Positions 15,754 to 24,778 of a DNA stretch of 64,000 nt are shown here, piece after piece; the first letter of the stretch is position 1, and each line of letters opens with the position of its first letter. The position numbers and the translations under genes are program-made. The notes under the pieces were generated by a model. It was not told the DNA's origin. It made no database searches and worked only from the letters and a program-made list of their open reading frames with translations. Origin of the DNA: CAZWSX01 sp964636985 (lineage in GTDB: Bacteria; Planctomycetota; Planctomycetia; Pirellulales; Pirellulaceae); NCBI GenBank assembly GCA_964636985.1, contig CAZWSX010000016.1:62001-126000 (forward strand), given 5' to 3'.

Positions 15754-17751
15754 GTGCTTCGTTTTTGTCGCCGATTTTGCACCGCTGGTTTGTTTGCAGT
15801 TACGCTTGGTTCCTCGCTTCCTTTTATGGCCCCGGCTTTCGCCGGTCCTCCCTCTGAGGAAGTCTTCCCCTCTACCACCAAAGCGTACGTTTCGATCCCC
15901 AGTTACAAGGCGTTGCGAGAAAACTTCTCGAACACCTGCTGGGGCGAACTGTGCGACGACCCGGCGATGAAGCCCTTCGTCGACAGCATGGCCGGGCAAC
16001 TCCGCGGCCGCTTGCAAGACACTGGCTTGCGATTGGGCCTGAAGATCGCCGACCTGGAAGCGGTCGCCGGCGATGGCGAAATCGCTCTGGCGTTCATCCA
16101 ACCGAGCACCAAGGAAGCCGGGACGCACGCGACGGCGCTGCTGGTTGATATTACGGGCCGACAGGCCGAAGCTGCCGCGGTCATCGACAAGACGGTCGAA
16201 ACACTCAAATCGCGCGGCGCTAAGAAGGCCAACCAAACGATCGACGGCGTCGAAGTATCGGTCTTCACCATCGAGCGGAAAGACAAGTCCGTCGCCAGCC
16301 GCGTCTTCCAATACCAGGTGCAAGACACGCTGGTTGCCACCGACAACGAATCGATTGCCCGCGACCTCCTGGGCCGCATCAAAGGCAACCGCGAAAACAA
16401 CCTGGCCAAGCTGCCGGCCTATGCTGCCATCCGAACGAACGTCGATGGGGACGCGGTCCAATCGACCAGCCACGTGAAGTGGTTCGTCGACCCGTTTGGA
16501 TATGCCCAACTCGCCAAGGCGATGCAAGCGACGACCAAGAAAAAGCGCGGTCATGACTTGACCAAGATCATGAAGGATCAAGGTTTCACGGTGATCTCAG
16601 GCGTGGGCGGCAACGTCTCGTTCGCCACCAGTGCCCATGAAATCTTCCACGAAACGTACGTGCACGCTCCAGGCAGCGCGACACAGCGGTTCAAGCTTGC
16701 TGCCCAAATGCTCCAGTTCCCCAACAGTGGCGAACACAAGCCGAAGGACTGGGTTGCCAACGATGTGTCCAGCTACATGTCGTGCAACATCGATATCCAG
16801 AACGCTTTCAAACACCTCAATGGCATCGTCGATGGTTACATCGGCGAACCGGGGGCGTTTGAAAGCGTCCTCGACGGCCTGGCGCAAGACCCCTCGGGAC
16901 CGCGGGTCGATTTGCGAAAAGAACTGGTGCCCTACCTCGGCAGCCGAGTCGCTTTGATCAGCGACTACCGCCTCCCAATCAACACCAAGAGCGAACGGGT
17001 ATTGGTTGCGATTGATATCAACAACGACGAGGCGGTAAAGAAGACGCTCGCTCGCATCATGCGAACCGAGCCCGACGCCAAGAAGCTAGTTGTCGGCGGG
17101 CATGAGTTGTGGGAAATGGCTCGCAAGGAGGCGGTGGCCAGCGACACCGAAGTCGAGGTGACGGGCAAAACCTATGTTACCAAGACTGCAGCCAATACGG
17201 CCGAAGCCGAGCCCGCTTCTGAAGGCCCGATGCGGATTCCGCGATCGGCCTTTGCCGTGGCAGATGGCAAGCTGTTGATCGCGACGCATGCCGACTTCCT
17301 TAGCGAAGTGATCCGCAAGCAAAGCGAGCAAAAACTTGATACATCGGCGGACTACCAACGCTTGACGGAAGCCGTTAACTGCCTTGGTGGGCAAGAGTGC
17401 AGCTTCCGCTACTTCACGCGGACCTCGGAATCGTACCGCCACACCTACGAACTGCTCCGTCAAAACAAGATGACCGAGTCGGAATCGATGTTGAGCTGGA
17501 TTCTGAACCGGGTCCTCGCTGGTCCGAAGGGTTCCGCTCCTCGAAAGCAACTGATCGACGGCAAGGAACTGCCCGAGTTCACCGAGATCGCCAAGTACCT
17601 CGGCCCCGCTGGCTTCCGGATCGACACGCTACCGCAAGGATGGCGAATGAGCGGCTGCTTACTCAAGCCAGGTGAGGATACCCCGCCGGTCGTCGACGAC
17701 ACCGCCACCCAAACGGCAAAAGCGATTGAAGCCGAAGGCACCACGCGGTAG
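15754..17751 (+). CDS. Large secreted protein of unknown function (DUF3352-like)
   Basis: 665 residues from the GTG at 15754. That start is chosen because GGAGG lies eight bases upstream and a clean signal peptide follows (CTAGLFAVTLGSSLPFMAPAFA). The mature chain is alternately helical and beta-rich, begins with VFPSTTKAYVSIPSYKALREN, and has later segments such as YLGSRVALISDYRLP and KYLGPAGFRIDTLPQGW. This pattern (a substrate-free, exported protein comparing 'pass' values against stored strands) resembles the DUF3352 proteins common in planctomycetes and cyanobacteria, but the match is by eye. Function unknown. A family-A palindrome lies just after the stop. Confidence 0.6.
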   Translation: MLRFCRRFCTAGLFAVTLGSSLPFMAPAFAGPPSEEVFPSTTKAYVSIPSYKALRENFSNTCWGELCDDPAMKPFVDSMAGQLRGRLQDTGLRLGLKIADLEAVAGDGEIALAFIQPSTKEAGTHATALLVDITGRQAEAAAVIDKTVETLKSRGAKKANQTIDGVEVSVFTIERKDKSVASRVFQYQVQDTLVATDNESIARDLLGRIKGNRENNLAKLPAYAAIRTNVDGDAVQSTSHVKWFVDPFGYAQLAKAMQATTKKKRGHDLTKIMKDQGFTVISGVGGNVSFATSAHEIFHETYVHAPGSATQRFKLAAQMLQFPNSGEHKPKDWVANDVSSYMSCNIDIQNAFKHLNGIVDGYIGEPGAFESVLDGLAQDPSGPRVDLRKELVPYLGSRVALISDYRLPINTKSERVLVAIDINNDEAVKKTLARIMRTEPDAKKLVVGGHELWEMARKEAVASDTEVEVTGKTYVTKTAANTAEAEPASEGPMRIPRSAFAVADGKLLIATHADFLSEVIRKQSEQKLDTSADYQRLTEAVNCLGGQECSFRYFTRTSESYRHTYELLRQNKMTESESMLSWILNRVLAGPKGSAPRKQLIDGKELPEFTEIAKYLGPAGFRIDTLPQGWRMSGCLLKPGEDTPPVVDDTATQTAKAIEAEGTTR

Positions 17752-17798
17752 GTGGAGAATCTTTTTGCCACAGAGATCTCAGAGAGAAATTGGCAGCA

Positions 17799-17828
17799 AA
17801 AAAGTGGCACAGACAATCTTGTCTGTGC
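17799..17828 (+). repeat. Dispersed palindromic repeat, family A variant
   Basis: AAAAAAGTG is followed by GCACAGAC / GTCTGTGC (17807-17814 and 17821-17828). The flank GTGCGGCTGGCCAGCAAAG continues the resemblance to the sequence after accA (GTGCGGCAGCCAACCAAG), including the following AAGAACGC. Located about 50 bp after the stop codon of the upstream gene, in the same orientation. Confidence 0.55.
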
Positions 17829-17975
17829 GCGGTGCGGCTGGCCAGCAAAGAACGCTACGAGCAGCAAGAACGCGATTAATCGATTGATGGTTGATGGTTT
17901 TTGATTTGTGAAGTGAGAGAACTTCGCAGCAAATGGCTCTGCCCGCCCCGGCTCGGTGCCCTCTGTGGCAAACCT

Positions 17976-18536
17976 CTAAGACCGCTTCTCTCGTGGCGAC
18001 CAGGCTACGTCGGGCTGCCCCACCACATGATTGGCTGCTCGCGCTAGTACGAACAGCAGATCGCTCAAACGGTTAAGGTAGCGAACCACCTCGGGCGAGA
18101 TAGCCGGCGACGCTTCTCGCGCCAGCGTGACTACGTTGCGTTCCACCCGGCGGCAGATCGTGCGCGCCACGTGCAGGGCGGAAGCGGCCCGCGAGCCATG
18201 CGGCAAGATGAATTGCTTGAGCGGGGCTAGCACGACCTCCCAGCGGTCGATGGCCTGTTCGAGTCGCTCGATGTCGCTCTCGGAAACGCGGCTGACGCCC
18301 CAATTCGCTGGGTCGGGCGTAGCCAATTCGGCGCCCAAGTCAAAGAGCTCGTTCTGGATGCGTTCGAGCAGGGTATCGATCTCAAGCGGCGGCAACTCGC
18401 AACGACACATTCCCAGCCAGCTATTGAGTTCGTCGACGCCCCCGTAGGCTTCAATTCGCAAGTCGTCTTTGGCGACCCGCGGACCGCCGAAAAGTCCGGT
18501 TTGTCCGTCGTCGCCCGTCTTAGTGTAAATCTTCAT
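17976..18536 (-). CDS. pduO: PduO-type ATP:cob(I)alamin adenosyltransferase
   Basis: 186 residues from the ATG at 18536, chosen because it begins with the family N-terminus MKIYTKTGDDGQTGLFGG, which forms the ATP site. Further conserved parts are KDDLRIEAYGGVDELNSWLG, the trimer-helix IQNELFDLGAELA, and near the C-terminus ARTICRRVERNVV and RYLNRLSDLLFVLAR. It adenosylates cobalamin to make coenzyme B12 in the cytoplasm. The pair of genes around it is not B12-related, so which adenosylcobalamin enzyme it serves cannot be read from context. It diverges from the PD40 protein gene. Confidence 0.93.
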   Translation of the reverse strand: MKIYTKTGDDGQTGLFGGPRVAKDDLRIEAYGGVDELNSWLGMCRCELPPLEIDTLLERIQNELFDLGAELATPDPANWGVSRVSESDIERLEQAIDRWEVVLAPLKQFILPHGSRAASALHVARTICRRVERNVVTLAREASPAISPEVVRYLNRLSDLLFVLARAANHVVGQPDVAWSPREKRS

Positions 18537-18591
18537 CGAATGGCTTGCCGGTGGGATTTGCAAAGGAGTCGAATGGCAGAATGGATCAACG

Positions 18592-18597
18592 TATAAT
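18592..18597 (+). promoter_or_regulatory. Possible -10 box between divergent genes
   Basis: A perfect TATAAT hexamer lies 80 bp before the start of the PD40 protein gene and also reads as TATTAT-like on the other strand, 56 bp before the adenosyltransferase start. No good -35 hexamer is found at 16-18 bp on either strand, so this is only a candidate. Confidence 0.25.
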
Positions 18598-18677
18598 ACA
18601 AACGTAACATGAGCGACTGTGGCCATTCCTTGAAGATGCTGCAGTCCGATCTACCTCCAGCGAGCACCTATCCCACC

Positions 18678-19778
18678 ATGCCTCACTCAAGTCCCCTCTG
18701 GCCCAAGGCATTGGCCTGGAGCACTGCGGCGTTTTCGGTTTTGTTTCTTTCGACCCAAACATCCCAGGCGCAGCCGCCAGCCGCAGGTAAGAGCGAACTG
18801 GAGGCGAAGTTCCTTTCCAACGTCCATCAGGTCACGCACGGTTTCACTAAGGCAGGCGAAGGCTATTTCTCGCCCGACGGAAAAGCGATCGTCTACCAGG
18901 CCGTGCCGGCGGGGTATCCCTTCTATCAGATCTACACCCAACCGCTCGATGCAGGTAAAGATATCGAGCCGAAACGCATCAGCACCGGCCGCGGACGCAC
19001 CACGTGCGCGTACTTCACGCCCGACGGCCAGCGAATTCTGTTTGCTTCCAGCCACCTCGACCCGGAGCTAGACAAGACCGAGGCCGCCGAGCGCAAGCAA
19101 CAAGAAGAAGACCGTAAAAACAACGTTCGGCGCCGCTATTCGTGGGACTTCGATCCCTCTTCGGACCTGTTCGTGGCCGATCTTTCGGGGCGAATTGTCG
19201 AACGCTTGACCGACGCCCCAGGATACGATGCCGAAGGCGCCTACAGCCGCGACGGGAAAAAAATCGCATTTTGCAGCAAGCGTGATGGCGATCCGGATAT
19301 CTACATCATGGATGCCGATGGCAAGAACGTGAAGCAGTTGACCGACGCTCCGGGTTACGACGGTGGTCCGTTCATTTCGCCAGACGGAAAGTGGGTCATC
19401 TTCCGCAGCGACCGCAAGAAAGCGGAGCACCTGCAAATCCATGCGGTCTCGGTCGACGGCAAGCATGATATCGCGCTCACCGATACCAACGGAGTGAACT
19501 GGGCGCCCTATTTCCATCCGACCAAGCCGTGGATTATCTGGACCGGCGCCGACCACAGCGATCCCAACGCTCGTCCGAACTACGACTTGTGGCTCGCCAA
19601 GTACGAATCGACCGACTCGACGTTCAAGATCAGCGAGCCGATCCGCGTGACCGATTTCCCTGGGGCCGACGTGCTGCCCGTCTTCTCGCCTGATGGCAAC
19701 CACCTGATGTGGACCAGCACACGCACGGAAGACCATAGCAGCCAGTTGTTCATGGCCGATATTCGCTTGCCGGAGTAG
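18678..19778 (+). CDS. Secreted TolB-like PD40/WD40-type beta-propeller protein
   Basis: 366 residues from the ATG at 18678, chosen because it gives a signal peptide (WSTAAFSVLFLSTQTSQAQ). Six PD40-type blades are visible, each with an 'F/YSPDGxxIxF' motif: YFSPDGKAIVY, FTPDGQRILFA, YSRDGKKIAFCS, ISPDGKWVIFRS, a degenerate FHPTKPWIIWT and FSPDGNHLMWTS. The fold matches the TolB C-terminal propeller, but the TolB N-terminal domain is missing, so it is a standalone exported propeller. Likely periplasmic binding role. It ends two bases before the Nudix gene and the two are probably co-transcribed. Confidence 0.8.
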   Translation: MPHSSPLWPKALAWSTAAFSVLFLSTQTSQAQPPAAGKSELEAKFLSNVHQVTHGFTKAGEGYFSPDGKAIVYQAVPAGYPFYQIYTQPLDAGKDIEPKRISTGRGRTTCAYFTPDGQRILFASSHLDPELDKTEAAERKQQEEDRKNNVRRRYSWDFDPSSDLFVADLSGRIVERLTDAPGYDAEGAYSRDGKKIAFCSKRDGDPDIYIMDADGKNVKQLTDAPGYDGGPFISPDGKWVIFRSDRKKAEHLQIHAVSVDGKHDIALTDTNGVNWAPYFHPTKPWIIWTGADHSDPNARPNYDLWLAKYESTDSTFKISEPIRVTDFPGADVLPVFSPDGNHLMWTSTRTEDHSSQLFMADIRLPE

Positions 19779-19780
19779 CC

Positions 19781-20212
19781 ATGATGCGACAGGTCCGCTC
19801 GTGCGGAGTCTTGGTACTCCGTGGAAATCCCGTTGACTCGTTCTTGCTAATGAAGCATTCGCGGCGGTACGACCTCCCTAAGGGGCACGTCGACGGGAAC
19901 GAGACCGACATCGAATGTGCCATGCGCGAACTGCGCGAAGAGACAGGGATCGGTTCCGACGATCTGGAACTCGATCCAGAGTTCCGCTGGCAGACCGATT
20001 ACTACGTACGCTACCGCGAATTCGGCGGCCAGTTAGCTCACAAGACGCTGGTGGTCTTCTTAGGAATACTCAAGCGCGAGGTTCCCATCGTGGTGACCGA
20101 ACACCAGGGCCACGTGTGGCAACCCTGGAACCCACCGCACAAGATCCAGCGGGAGACGATCGACCCGCTGCTGACGGCTGCCGAGGCGTACCTAGCGAAG
20201 GGGAACGCTTAG
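19781..20212 (+). CDS. Nudix hydrolase, diadenosine tetraphosphatase-like
   Basis: 143 residues. A complete Nudix box is present, GHVDGNE then seven residues, RELREETGI, matching Gx5Ex7REUxEExGU. The N-terminus (SCGVLVLR...FLLMKHSRRYDLPKGH) is that of bis(5'-nucleosyl)-tetraphosphatases, which cleave Ap4A-type stress nucleotides in the cytoplasm. Two adjacent ATG codons (19781, 19784) could each start it. It begins immediately after the propeller gene (two bases), suggesting co-transcription. Downstream is a palindrome-rich stretch between convergent genes. Confidence 0.88.
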   Translation: MMRQVRSCGVLVLRGNPVDSFLLMKHSRRYDLPKGHVDGNETDIECAMRELREETGIGSDDLELDPEFRWQTDYYVRYREFGGQLAHKTLVVFLGILKREVPIVVTEHQGHVWQPWNPPHKIQRETIDPLLTAAEAYLAKGNA

Positions 20213-20450
20213 CCCGAAATTCAATAAAGGCCCGATAGGGCCGGCAGATCTTAGCCGGGGCCGTGAGGCCGTGAGGCCCCGGTTTAGAGATGCAAGAAAC
20301 CCGCAAGGCCCGAAGGTGCCGACAGAAAACAAGACGCTACTTTCTGTCGGCACCTTCGGGCCTCAAAGGATCTCTTCCTTTAGTCCGGCGGCTGACGCCG
20401 CCGGCTGAGATCTGTCGGGCCTTCGGCCCTAAAGTCCGGCAGCGGTCGCC
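20213..20450. repeat. Palindrome-rich intergenic segment
   Basis: Between two convergent genes. Four hairpins are stacked: GGGGCC/GGCCCC at 20257-20280, a perfect 23-bp stem with a 12-nt loop at 20306-20328 / 20341-20363, CCGGCGGC/GCCGCCGG at 20385-20404, and GGGCC-TTC-GGCCC at 20417-20429. The word GGCCCGA or its complement recurs throughout. Such an array can end transcription in both directions; its density also resembles a REP-type repeat cluster. Confidence 0.65.
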
Positions 20451-21932
20451 TTAGTATCGCCCGCGCGAGACGCCTCCAGGCGCTCCAGGATTGGGCCCTG
20501 GGGGAAGCGAAGCGGCTGAAGCCGGCGGAGTTGCTGGCGACGATCCAGCAGGAGCGCTGCCACCCGTGGCTGGCGCCGCGATATTGCTCGGGAGTTTGTC
20601 CGGCGGTGTCGCCGCATTGACGCGTGCCGCGGCGGAATTGGTGTCGGGCGTCCGATTGGCTGGAGCGGGCTTAGCTCCGCCCGGTGCCAGCGAAAAAGGG
20701 TTGCTCGCTTGCGGCATTTTTGGAGCCGCGCCGCGTTCTTCAGACGCGACTAACTCGACGAACAGCAAGGCATCCGCTCGGCCCGTTGTCGAAAAGAATT
20801 TGGGCAATCCGGCCGGCGTGTTGTCGGGGCTCGGCGTCGCGACCACTCCGCACGACAGCAGCAGCACTTGCTTCGAAGGCCAGCGGAAACGTTCGTGCAA
20901 ATTCCAGCTGACTAACTGCGGCACTTGGATCTCTTGTCGCTGCATCGCGCCGCCGAAGGGGACGTCGACGCCCACGGTCACCAGCTTTTCAATCTGGTCG
21001 ACGCCGCACCGCATCACGCAGTCGAGTACCTCTCCATCGGCCGACATCAGCGGGCTGATCTCGAGCGTGTAGCCTTCGTCGATTTGCCCCATCACCGGCG
21101 CGATCAAGCCATCGGCCGTGGGAGCGAACGTCTTGCGATAGTTTCTCGGCGTGCGGCGGGTGAGCGGTAATGTTTGCCCGTTGGGGACAGGGACGGTCGG
21201 CGAAGCGTGCTCTTTGAAATCGGATCGCTTGCGCAGGTCATTGATCAAGAGCGCGGCGTTTTCGCGGCTCATCAGCCAGGCCTCCAGGCCTTGCGTGCGA
21301 ACTTCGACCGGCTTCATGAGGCCGAGCGCTCGCGAGCGCCAGTTGGGGCTCCCCAGAGTCACAAGCTTGATCGCCATCACTTGCTGCTCGCCAGGGGCAG
21401 CCATGAATCGCTCGTAAATCCCCTTTACCTTTTCCTGCATTTGCGGCGTGTGGTACACGCGGAGCTTATCGCGATCGGCGCTCAAAATGCCCAGCGGCGC
21501 GCGGAACCAAACGTCGGTTCCGGTTTCGCGCAGCACCCAATCGACCATGGCCTGCTCGGGATGATCGATATCGGTCAGCTTGCGGGTGTACGGCGTCAGA
21601 TCGTATTCCCGCCACACCTGGCCGGCGTCGTTGGGCAGCGACTCGGCACCCTTGGTGATCCTGCCCGCGGTGGGACGGCCGTTGCTGCCAGTGCTCAGCG
21701 GTTCCAAAGCCCCGGCCGATTTGACGCCACTCGATTTCTTTTCGCCGGCGGACGATGCTTTCGCCGAGGCATCGGCAACGCGGACGCCTTTCGATTTCTT
21801 GTTGGTGCCCGGCTCCTTGCTGGAGTTCGCGCGGATCGTCGCATTCTGCGCAATGGCGGTAGTCGTCAGGACGGCCACCAGGACACCGGCGACGAGCGAG
21901 ACTTGGCGCGTGAGACGTGATCTGGCTGGCAT
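20451..21932 (-). CDS. Secreted Ala/Pro-rich protein of unknown function
   Basis: 493 residues with an N-terminal signal peptide (VSLVAGVLVAVLTTTAIAQ). A Lys/Ser-rich segment (about 30-75) precedes a structured region (about 100-385) containing LTDIDHPEQAMVDWVLRETG, VMAIKLVTLGSPNWRSRALGLM, a glutamine/threonine strand series and LLSCGVVATPSPDN. The last 100 residues are Ala/Pro/Gly-rich and end in GGVSRGRY. The middle has some of the look of a secretin-like or pilotin beta-alpha-beta domain (alternating strands and helices) but I cannot assign a family. Probably periplasmic or surface exposed. Confidence 0.55.
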   Translation of the reverse strand: MPARSRLTRQVSLVAGVLVAVLTTTAIAQNATIRANSSKEPGTNKKSKGVRVADASAKASSAGEKKSSGVKSAGALEPLSTGSNGRPTAGRITKGAESLPNDAGQVWREYDLTPYTRKLTDIDHPEQAMVDWVLRETGTDVWFRAPLGILSADRDKLRVYHTPQMQEKVKGIYERFMAAPGEQQVMAIKLVTLGSPNWRSRALGLMKPVEVRTQGLEAWLMSRENAALLINDLRKRSDFKEHASPTVPVPNGQTLPLTRRTPRNYRKTFAPTADGLIAPVMGQIDEGYTLEISPLMSADGEVLDCVMRCGVDQIEKLVTVGVDVPFGGAMQRQEIQVPQLVSWNLHERFRWPSKQVLLLSCGVVATPSPDNTPAGLPKFFSTTGRADALLFVELVASEERGAAPKMPQASNPFSLAPGGAKPAPANRTPDTNSAAARVNAATPPDKLPSNIAAPATGGSAPAGSSPATPPASAASLPPGPNPGAPGGVSRGRY

Positions 21933-22120
21933 AGGTTGGGCTCCTTCGACATCCGATCCGGACCGCTTGCGGCGACGTCATCGACAATGATGAATCGCGG
22001 GGAAGTCGATAGAAATTGGCCGCGAAGTATAGAAAGCAAGCAAAAATATCCGCAAGATGAACTGCGAATCTGCCGACAAGACTCCCATCCAAGAAACGCT
22101 AGCAACATGGAGACAGCATC

Positions 22121-22552
22121 ATGAGTGAACCGCGGGCCGCCACTGTTCCGCTGGTTGAAGAATCGCAAGCGACGGGCCTTGTCGCCGAGATTTTTGCCGA
22201 CATCAAGGCGACCAAGAAAATCGACTTCGTCCCCGCCTTCTGGCGGACGCTAGCGACCAATCCGCAACTGTTGCAGGGGATTTGGAGCCAACTCAAGCGC
22301 GTGATGCATCCGGAGGCATGCGGTATCGCGTCGCGGCTCGACGGCAAGACACGTGAGATGCTGGCACTGGCGGTATCAGCCACCAACGGTTGCAGCTACT
22401 GCGTCAATTCGCATACTGCTGCGCTTAAGAAGCTAGGCGTCGACAACGAGACGATCGGCGAGGTACTCGCTGTGACGGCACTCTTCAACGCCACCAATTC
22501 GCTGGCTGACGGTTTTCAGATTGAGCCCGATGTGCGGCCCCCGATTGAATAG
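22121..22552 (+). CDS. Carboxymuconolactone decarboxylase / AhpD-like protein
   Basis: 143 residues. The AhpD-type active site is clear: NGCSYCVNSHTAALKKLG, with C91, C94 and H98 of the CxxCxxxH motif, preceded by the helix REMLALAVSAT. This group includes alkylhydroperoxidase AhpD and related redox-active helical proteins; with the CxxC pair intact, a disulfide reductase or peroxidase activity is likelier than decarboxylation. No signal peptide. It lies 10 bp from the stop of the convergent lipoprotein gene. Confidence 0.85.
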   Translation: MSEPRAATVPLVEESQATGLVAEIFADIKATKKIDFVPAFWRTLATNPQLLQGIWSQLKRVMHPEACGIASRLDGKTREMLALAVSATNGCSYCVNSHTAALKKLGVDNETIGEVLAVTALFNATNSLADGFQIEPDVRPPIE

Positions 22553-22562
22553 GCGACCTCCG

Positions 22563-23765
22563 CTAAAGACTTGCAGTTCCCTTTGGTTCTGCAACATCCT
22601 TGGGCGCTCGCGCCTTCCATGGACCAAAGCGGCGCTCGTAGTAGATTCGCAGGCCGCTCGCCGCGTGGTACAAGGCACCACACTCGATGTCGGTATGGGC
22701 GGCGGCTTCAATGTCGCGACAACAGGCTTCGGCTGCGCGTTCCATCCAAGCTTCTTTCAAGGTTGCATCGTCCAAGGCGACTGCCAAAAACTCGAAAGTG
22801 TGGCCCGTCGTTTCGATCCGTTTTTTTAGATCGCGCGACACTCCGAGATGTTCCGTGTCCCAGTAGTGCGTCGAAAATGTTCCGTCGGAGTTCTGGTGTT
22901 CCTGCGAGAACTTAGCGCAGAGGTCGATCCGCTCTTTGAGATCGCCCCAAACGCCAGTCAGCGGCAAGCCGTCGGCATGGCGGCGTTGCAAAATCTGGCT
23001 TAGCCCCGTCATCCGGTGAGAACCCCCGCACGAACTGCGAGGTAATTCCCACTGCAGTTCTCGCTCGATCAGTTGGTCGATCGTCCAAGTCTGCCCGTCG
23101 GCTCCCTTCCACGTGTAGTCGCTTTTGCGATAGTTGGCCATCACCATGACCGTCCAGGTGTATTCGCCCGTATCGTTGCGTGGAACGTCGTATTCGATCT
23201 GCGCTAAGTAGTCGGCGAACGTGTAGGTGTGGTCGTCGATGGTAATGGTCTGGTCGAGCGGAATGTTGCAGCCCGACAAATAGCCGAGCCACTGGTCGAC
23301 GTGCCCTTCGCCGATCTTCTCTCCGGGTTGCCGAATGGACCGGAGCCCGCGGCGTCCCGTTTCTTTGTCGAGCACCACGCCGGGTTCGAAGATCCAACCC
23401 TTGTACTTTCCGCCACTGTACATGTCGGTCAGGAAATGCACCGACTTTCCGTTCCGCGTGACGTACAAATCGTCTTTGAAGGCCAACGCGGCGTGCAAGA
23501 TTTGCCACGCAGCCTGCTCGTCGACGTCCAGACGGCGCTCGCAAGACTGTTGCAGCACGTCGTCCAGCAGTTTTTTCATCGCCGCCGGTTTGCCGACTAC
23601 GCTTGCCGAAGCCGAACTATCCGGGCCGCCGTCGGCGATTCCTGGTAGCGGCGAAACGGTGTCGAGCGGATCGCATCCCAATATCACGCAAGCGATCAAC
23701 GAAATAACGGAGAGCGCGAAACCGCGCCGAAACGATCGATGGCAGAGCAGGGGGGAACAACGCAT
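22563..23765 (-). CDS. Lipoprotein with probable alpha/alpha-toroid domain, function unknown
   Basis: 400 residues from the ATG at 23765; an upstream in-frame ATG at 23813 is possible but the chosen one starts directly before an Arg-rich signal with lipobox VILGC (C31). After a Ser/Ala-rich spacer the protein is helical with CERRLDVDEQAAWQILHAAL, HVDQWLGYLSGCNI, SSCGGSHRMTGLS and SDGTFSTHYW. The repeated helix pairs ending in short G-S-H or G-T-F turns resemble terpene-cyclase/prenyltransferase-like toroids seen in other planctomycete secreted proteins. No catalytic motif is recognised. Probably anchored to a membrane and facing the periplasm. Confidence 0.55.
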   Translation of the reverse strand: MRCSPLLCHRSFRRGFALSVISLIACVILGCDPLDTVSPLPGIADGGPDSSASASVVGKPAAMKKLLDDVLQQSCERRLDVDEQAAWQILHAALAFKDDLYVTRNGKSVHFLTDMYSGGKYKGWIFEPGVVLDKETGRRGLRSIRQPGEKIGEGHVDQWLGYLSGCNIPLDQTITIDDHTYTFADYLAQIEYDVPRNDTGEYTWTVMVMANYRKSDYTWKGADGQTWTIDQLIERELQWELPRSSCGGSHRMTGLSQILQRRHADGLPLTGVWGDLKERIDLCAKFSQEHQNSDGTFSTHYWDTEHLGVSRDLKKRIETTGHTFEFLAVALDDATLKEAWMERAAEACCRDIEAAAHTDIECGALYHAASGLRIYYERRFGPWKARAPKDVAEPKGTASL

Positions 23766-24048
23766 GGCAGTCACGGCGAACAAAGAAGCAATGCTGCCCT
23801 TATAGTTGCTCATTCCCATGCCGGCTAGCGGCCACATTTGGGTGGTGTGCGGTTTGCTCTTCCTTGCGATGGAACAAATTGTCGCCAAAAAACTTGCCAA
23901 TTACAGGTGCAGAAAAATTCCGCCCGCCAATGGATTCCGTTTCGGGCCTCGCGAAGAATTGCCGCAACTTGGCTAGACTAACGAAATCGCTCAGCAAGCG
24001 CAGGCTGGTTGGCCCGCGTCGAGCAAATTTGACGGAGCGTTTTGGATA

Positions 24049-24759
24049 ATGCTGCCTTATTATTTTGACCCCTTGCAGATCATCTTTCTGCTCCCCGCCA
24101 TGGCCCTGTCGGGCATTGCCCAGGCGTGGATGTCGTCGGCGTATGCAACCGGCCAGCGATATCGCATTGGTTTGACGGGAGCGCAGGCCGCTCGCCATAT
24201 TCTTGACGCCAACGGGCTCAAGGACATCCCTATCGAAGCGGTTCCCGGTCAATTAAGCGATCACTACGATCCAACCACGCGCGTGGTGCGCCTCAGTTAC
24301 AACAATTTTCAAGACGATTCCCTCTCGGCCGTGGGCGTCGCCGCACATGAAGTGGGGCACGCCATCCAGCATGCCGTTCACTATCCACCGTTTGTGGTGC
24401 GCGGATTGGCCGTCAGCCTGTCGCAGTTTGGCGGCAGCGCAGGGATGCTCGCGTTGATGCTGGGTTTTGCCTTTGGCCGAACGCCCATCGGCTACATGAT
24501 CGCCTGGGGCGGAGTGCTGCTATTTAGCACCGTCGTGATTTTCCAATTGATCAACTTGCCCGTCGAATTCAACGCCAGTTCGCGCGGAAAGCAAGAGCTG
24601 GTCCGCCTTGGCATCATTCACGAACAAGAGTTGGCGCCGATTCGCAGCGTTCTCACGGCCGCCGCTCTCACTTACGTTGCCGGAACGCTCCATTCCGCGC
24701 TGATCTTGGCCTACTACGTTTTCATCTTGATGAGCGGCAGCCGGCGACGCAGTGATTAA
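24049..24759 (+). CDS. Zinc metallopeptidase, membrane-anchored (YugP-like)
   Basis: 236 residues. AHEVGHAIQHA at 99-109 gives the HExxH zinc site (H100, E101, H104). N-terminal and C-terminal hydrophobic helices (IIFLLPAMALSGIAQAW and several from 115 on, including MLALMLGFAFG, MIAWGGVLLFSTVVIFQLI and the last LILAYYVFILM) frame it. Upstream of the site, GAQAARHILDANGL and LSDHYDPTTRVVRLS match the neutral zinc metallopeptidase family (Pfam Zn_peptidase_2) as I know it, including a VEFNAS-type segment after the helices. It probably degrades or clips membrane proteins. Substrate unknown. It converges on the ABC ATPase gene. Confidence 0.9.
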   Translation: MLPYYFDPLQIIFLLPAMALSGIAQAWMSSAYATGQRYRIGLTGAQAARHILDANGLKDIPIEAVPGQLSDHYDPTTRVVRLSYNNFQDDSLSAVGVAAHEVGHAIQHAVHYPPFVVRGLAVSLSQFGGSAGMLALMLGFAFGRTPIGYMIAWGGVLLFSTVVIFQLINLPVEFNASSRGKQELVRLGIIHEQELAPIRSVLTAAALTYVAGTLHSALILAYYVFILMSGSRRRSD

Positions 24760-24778
24760 CGCGTTCTGCGCCGTTGCT

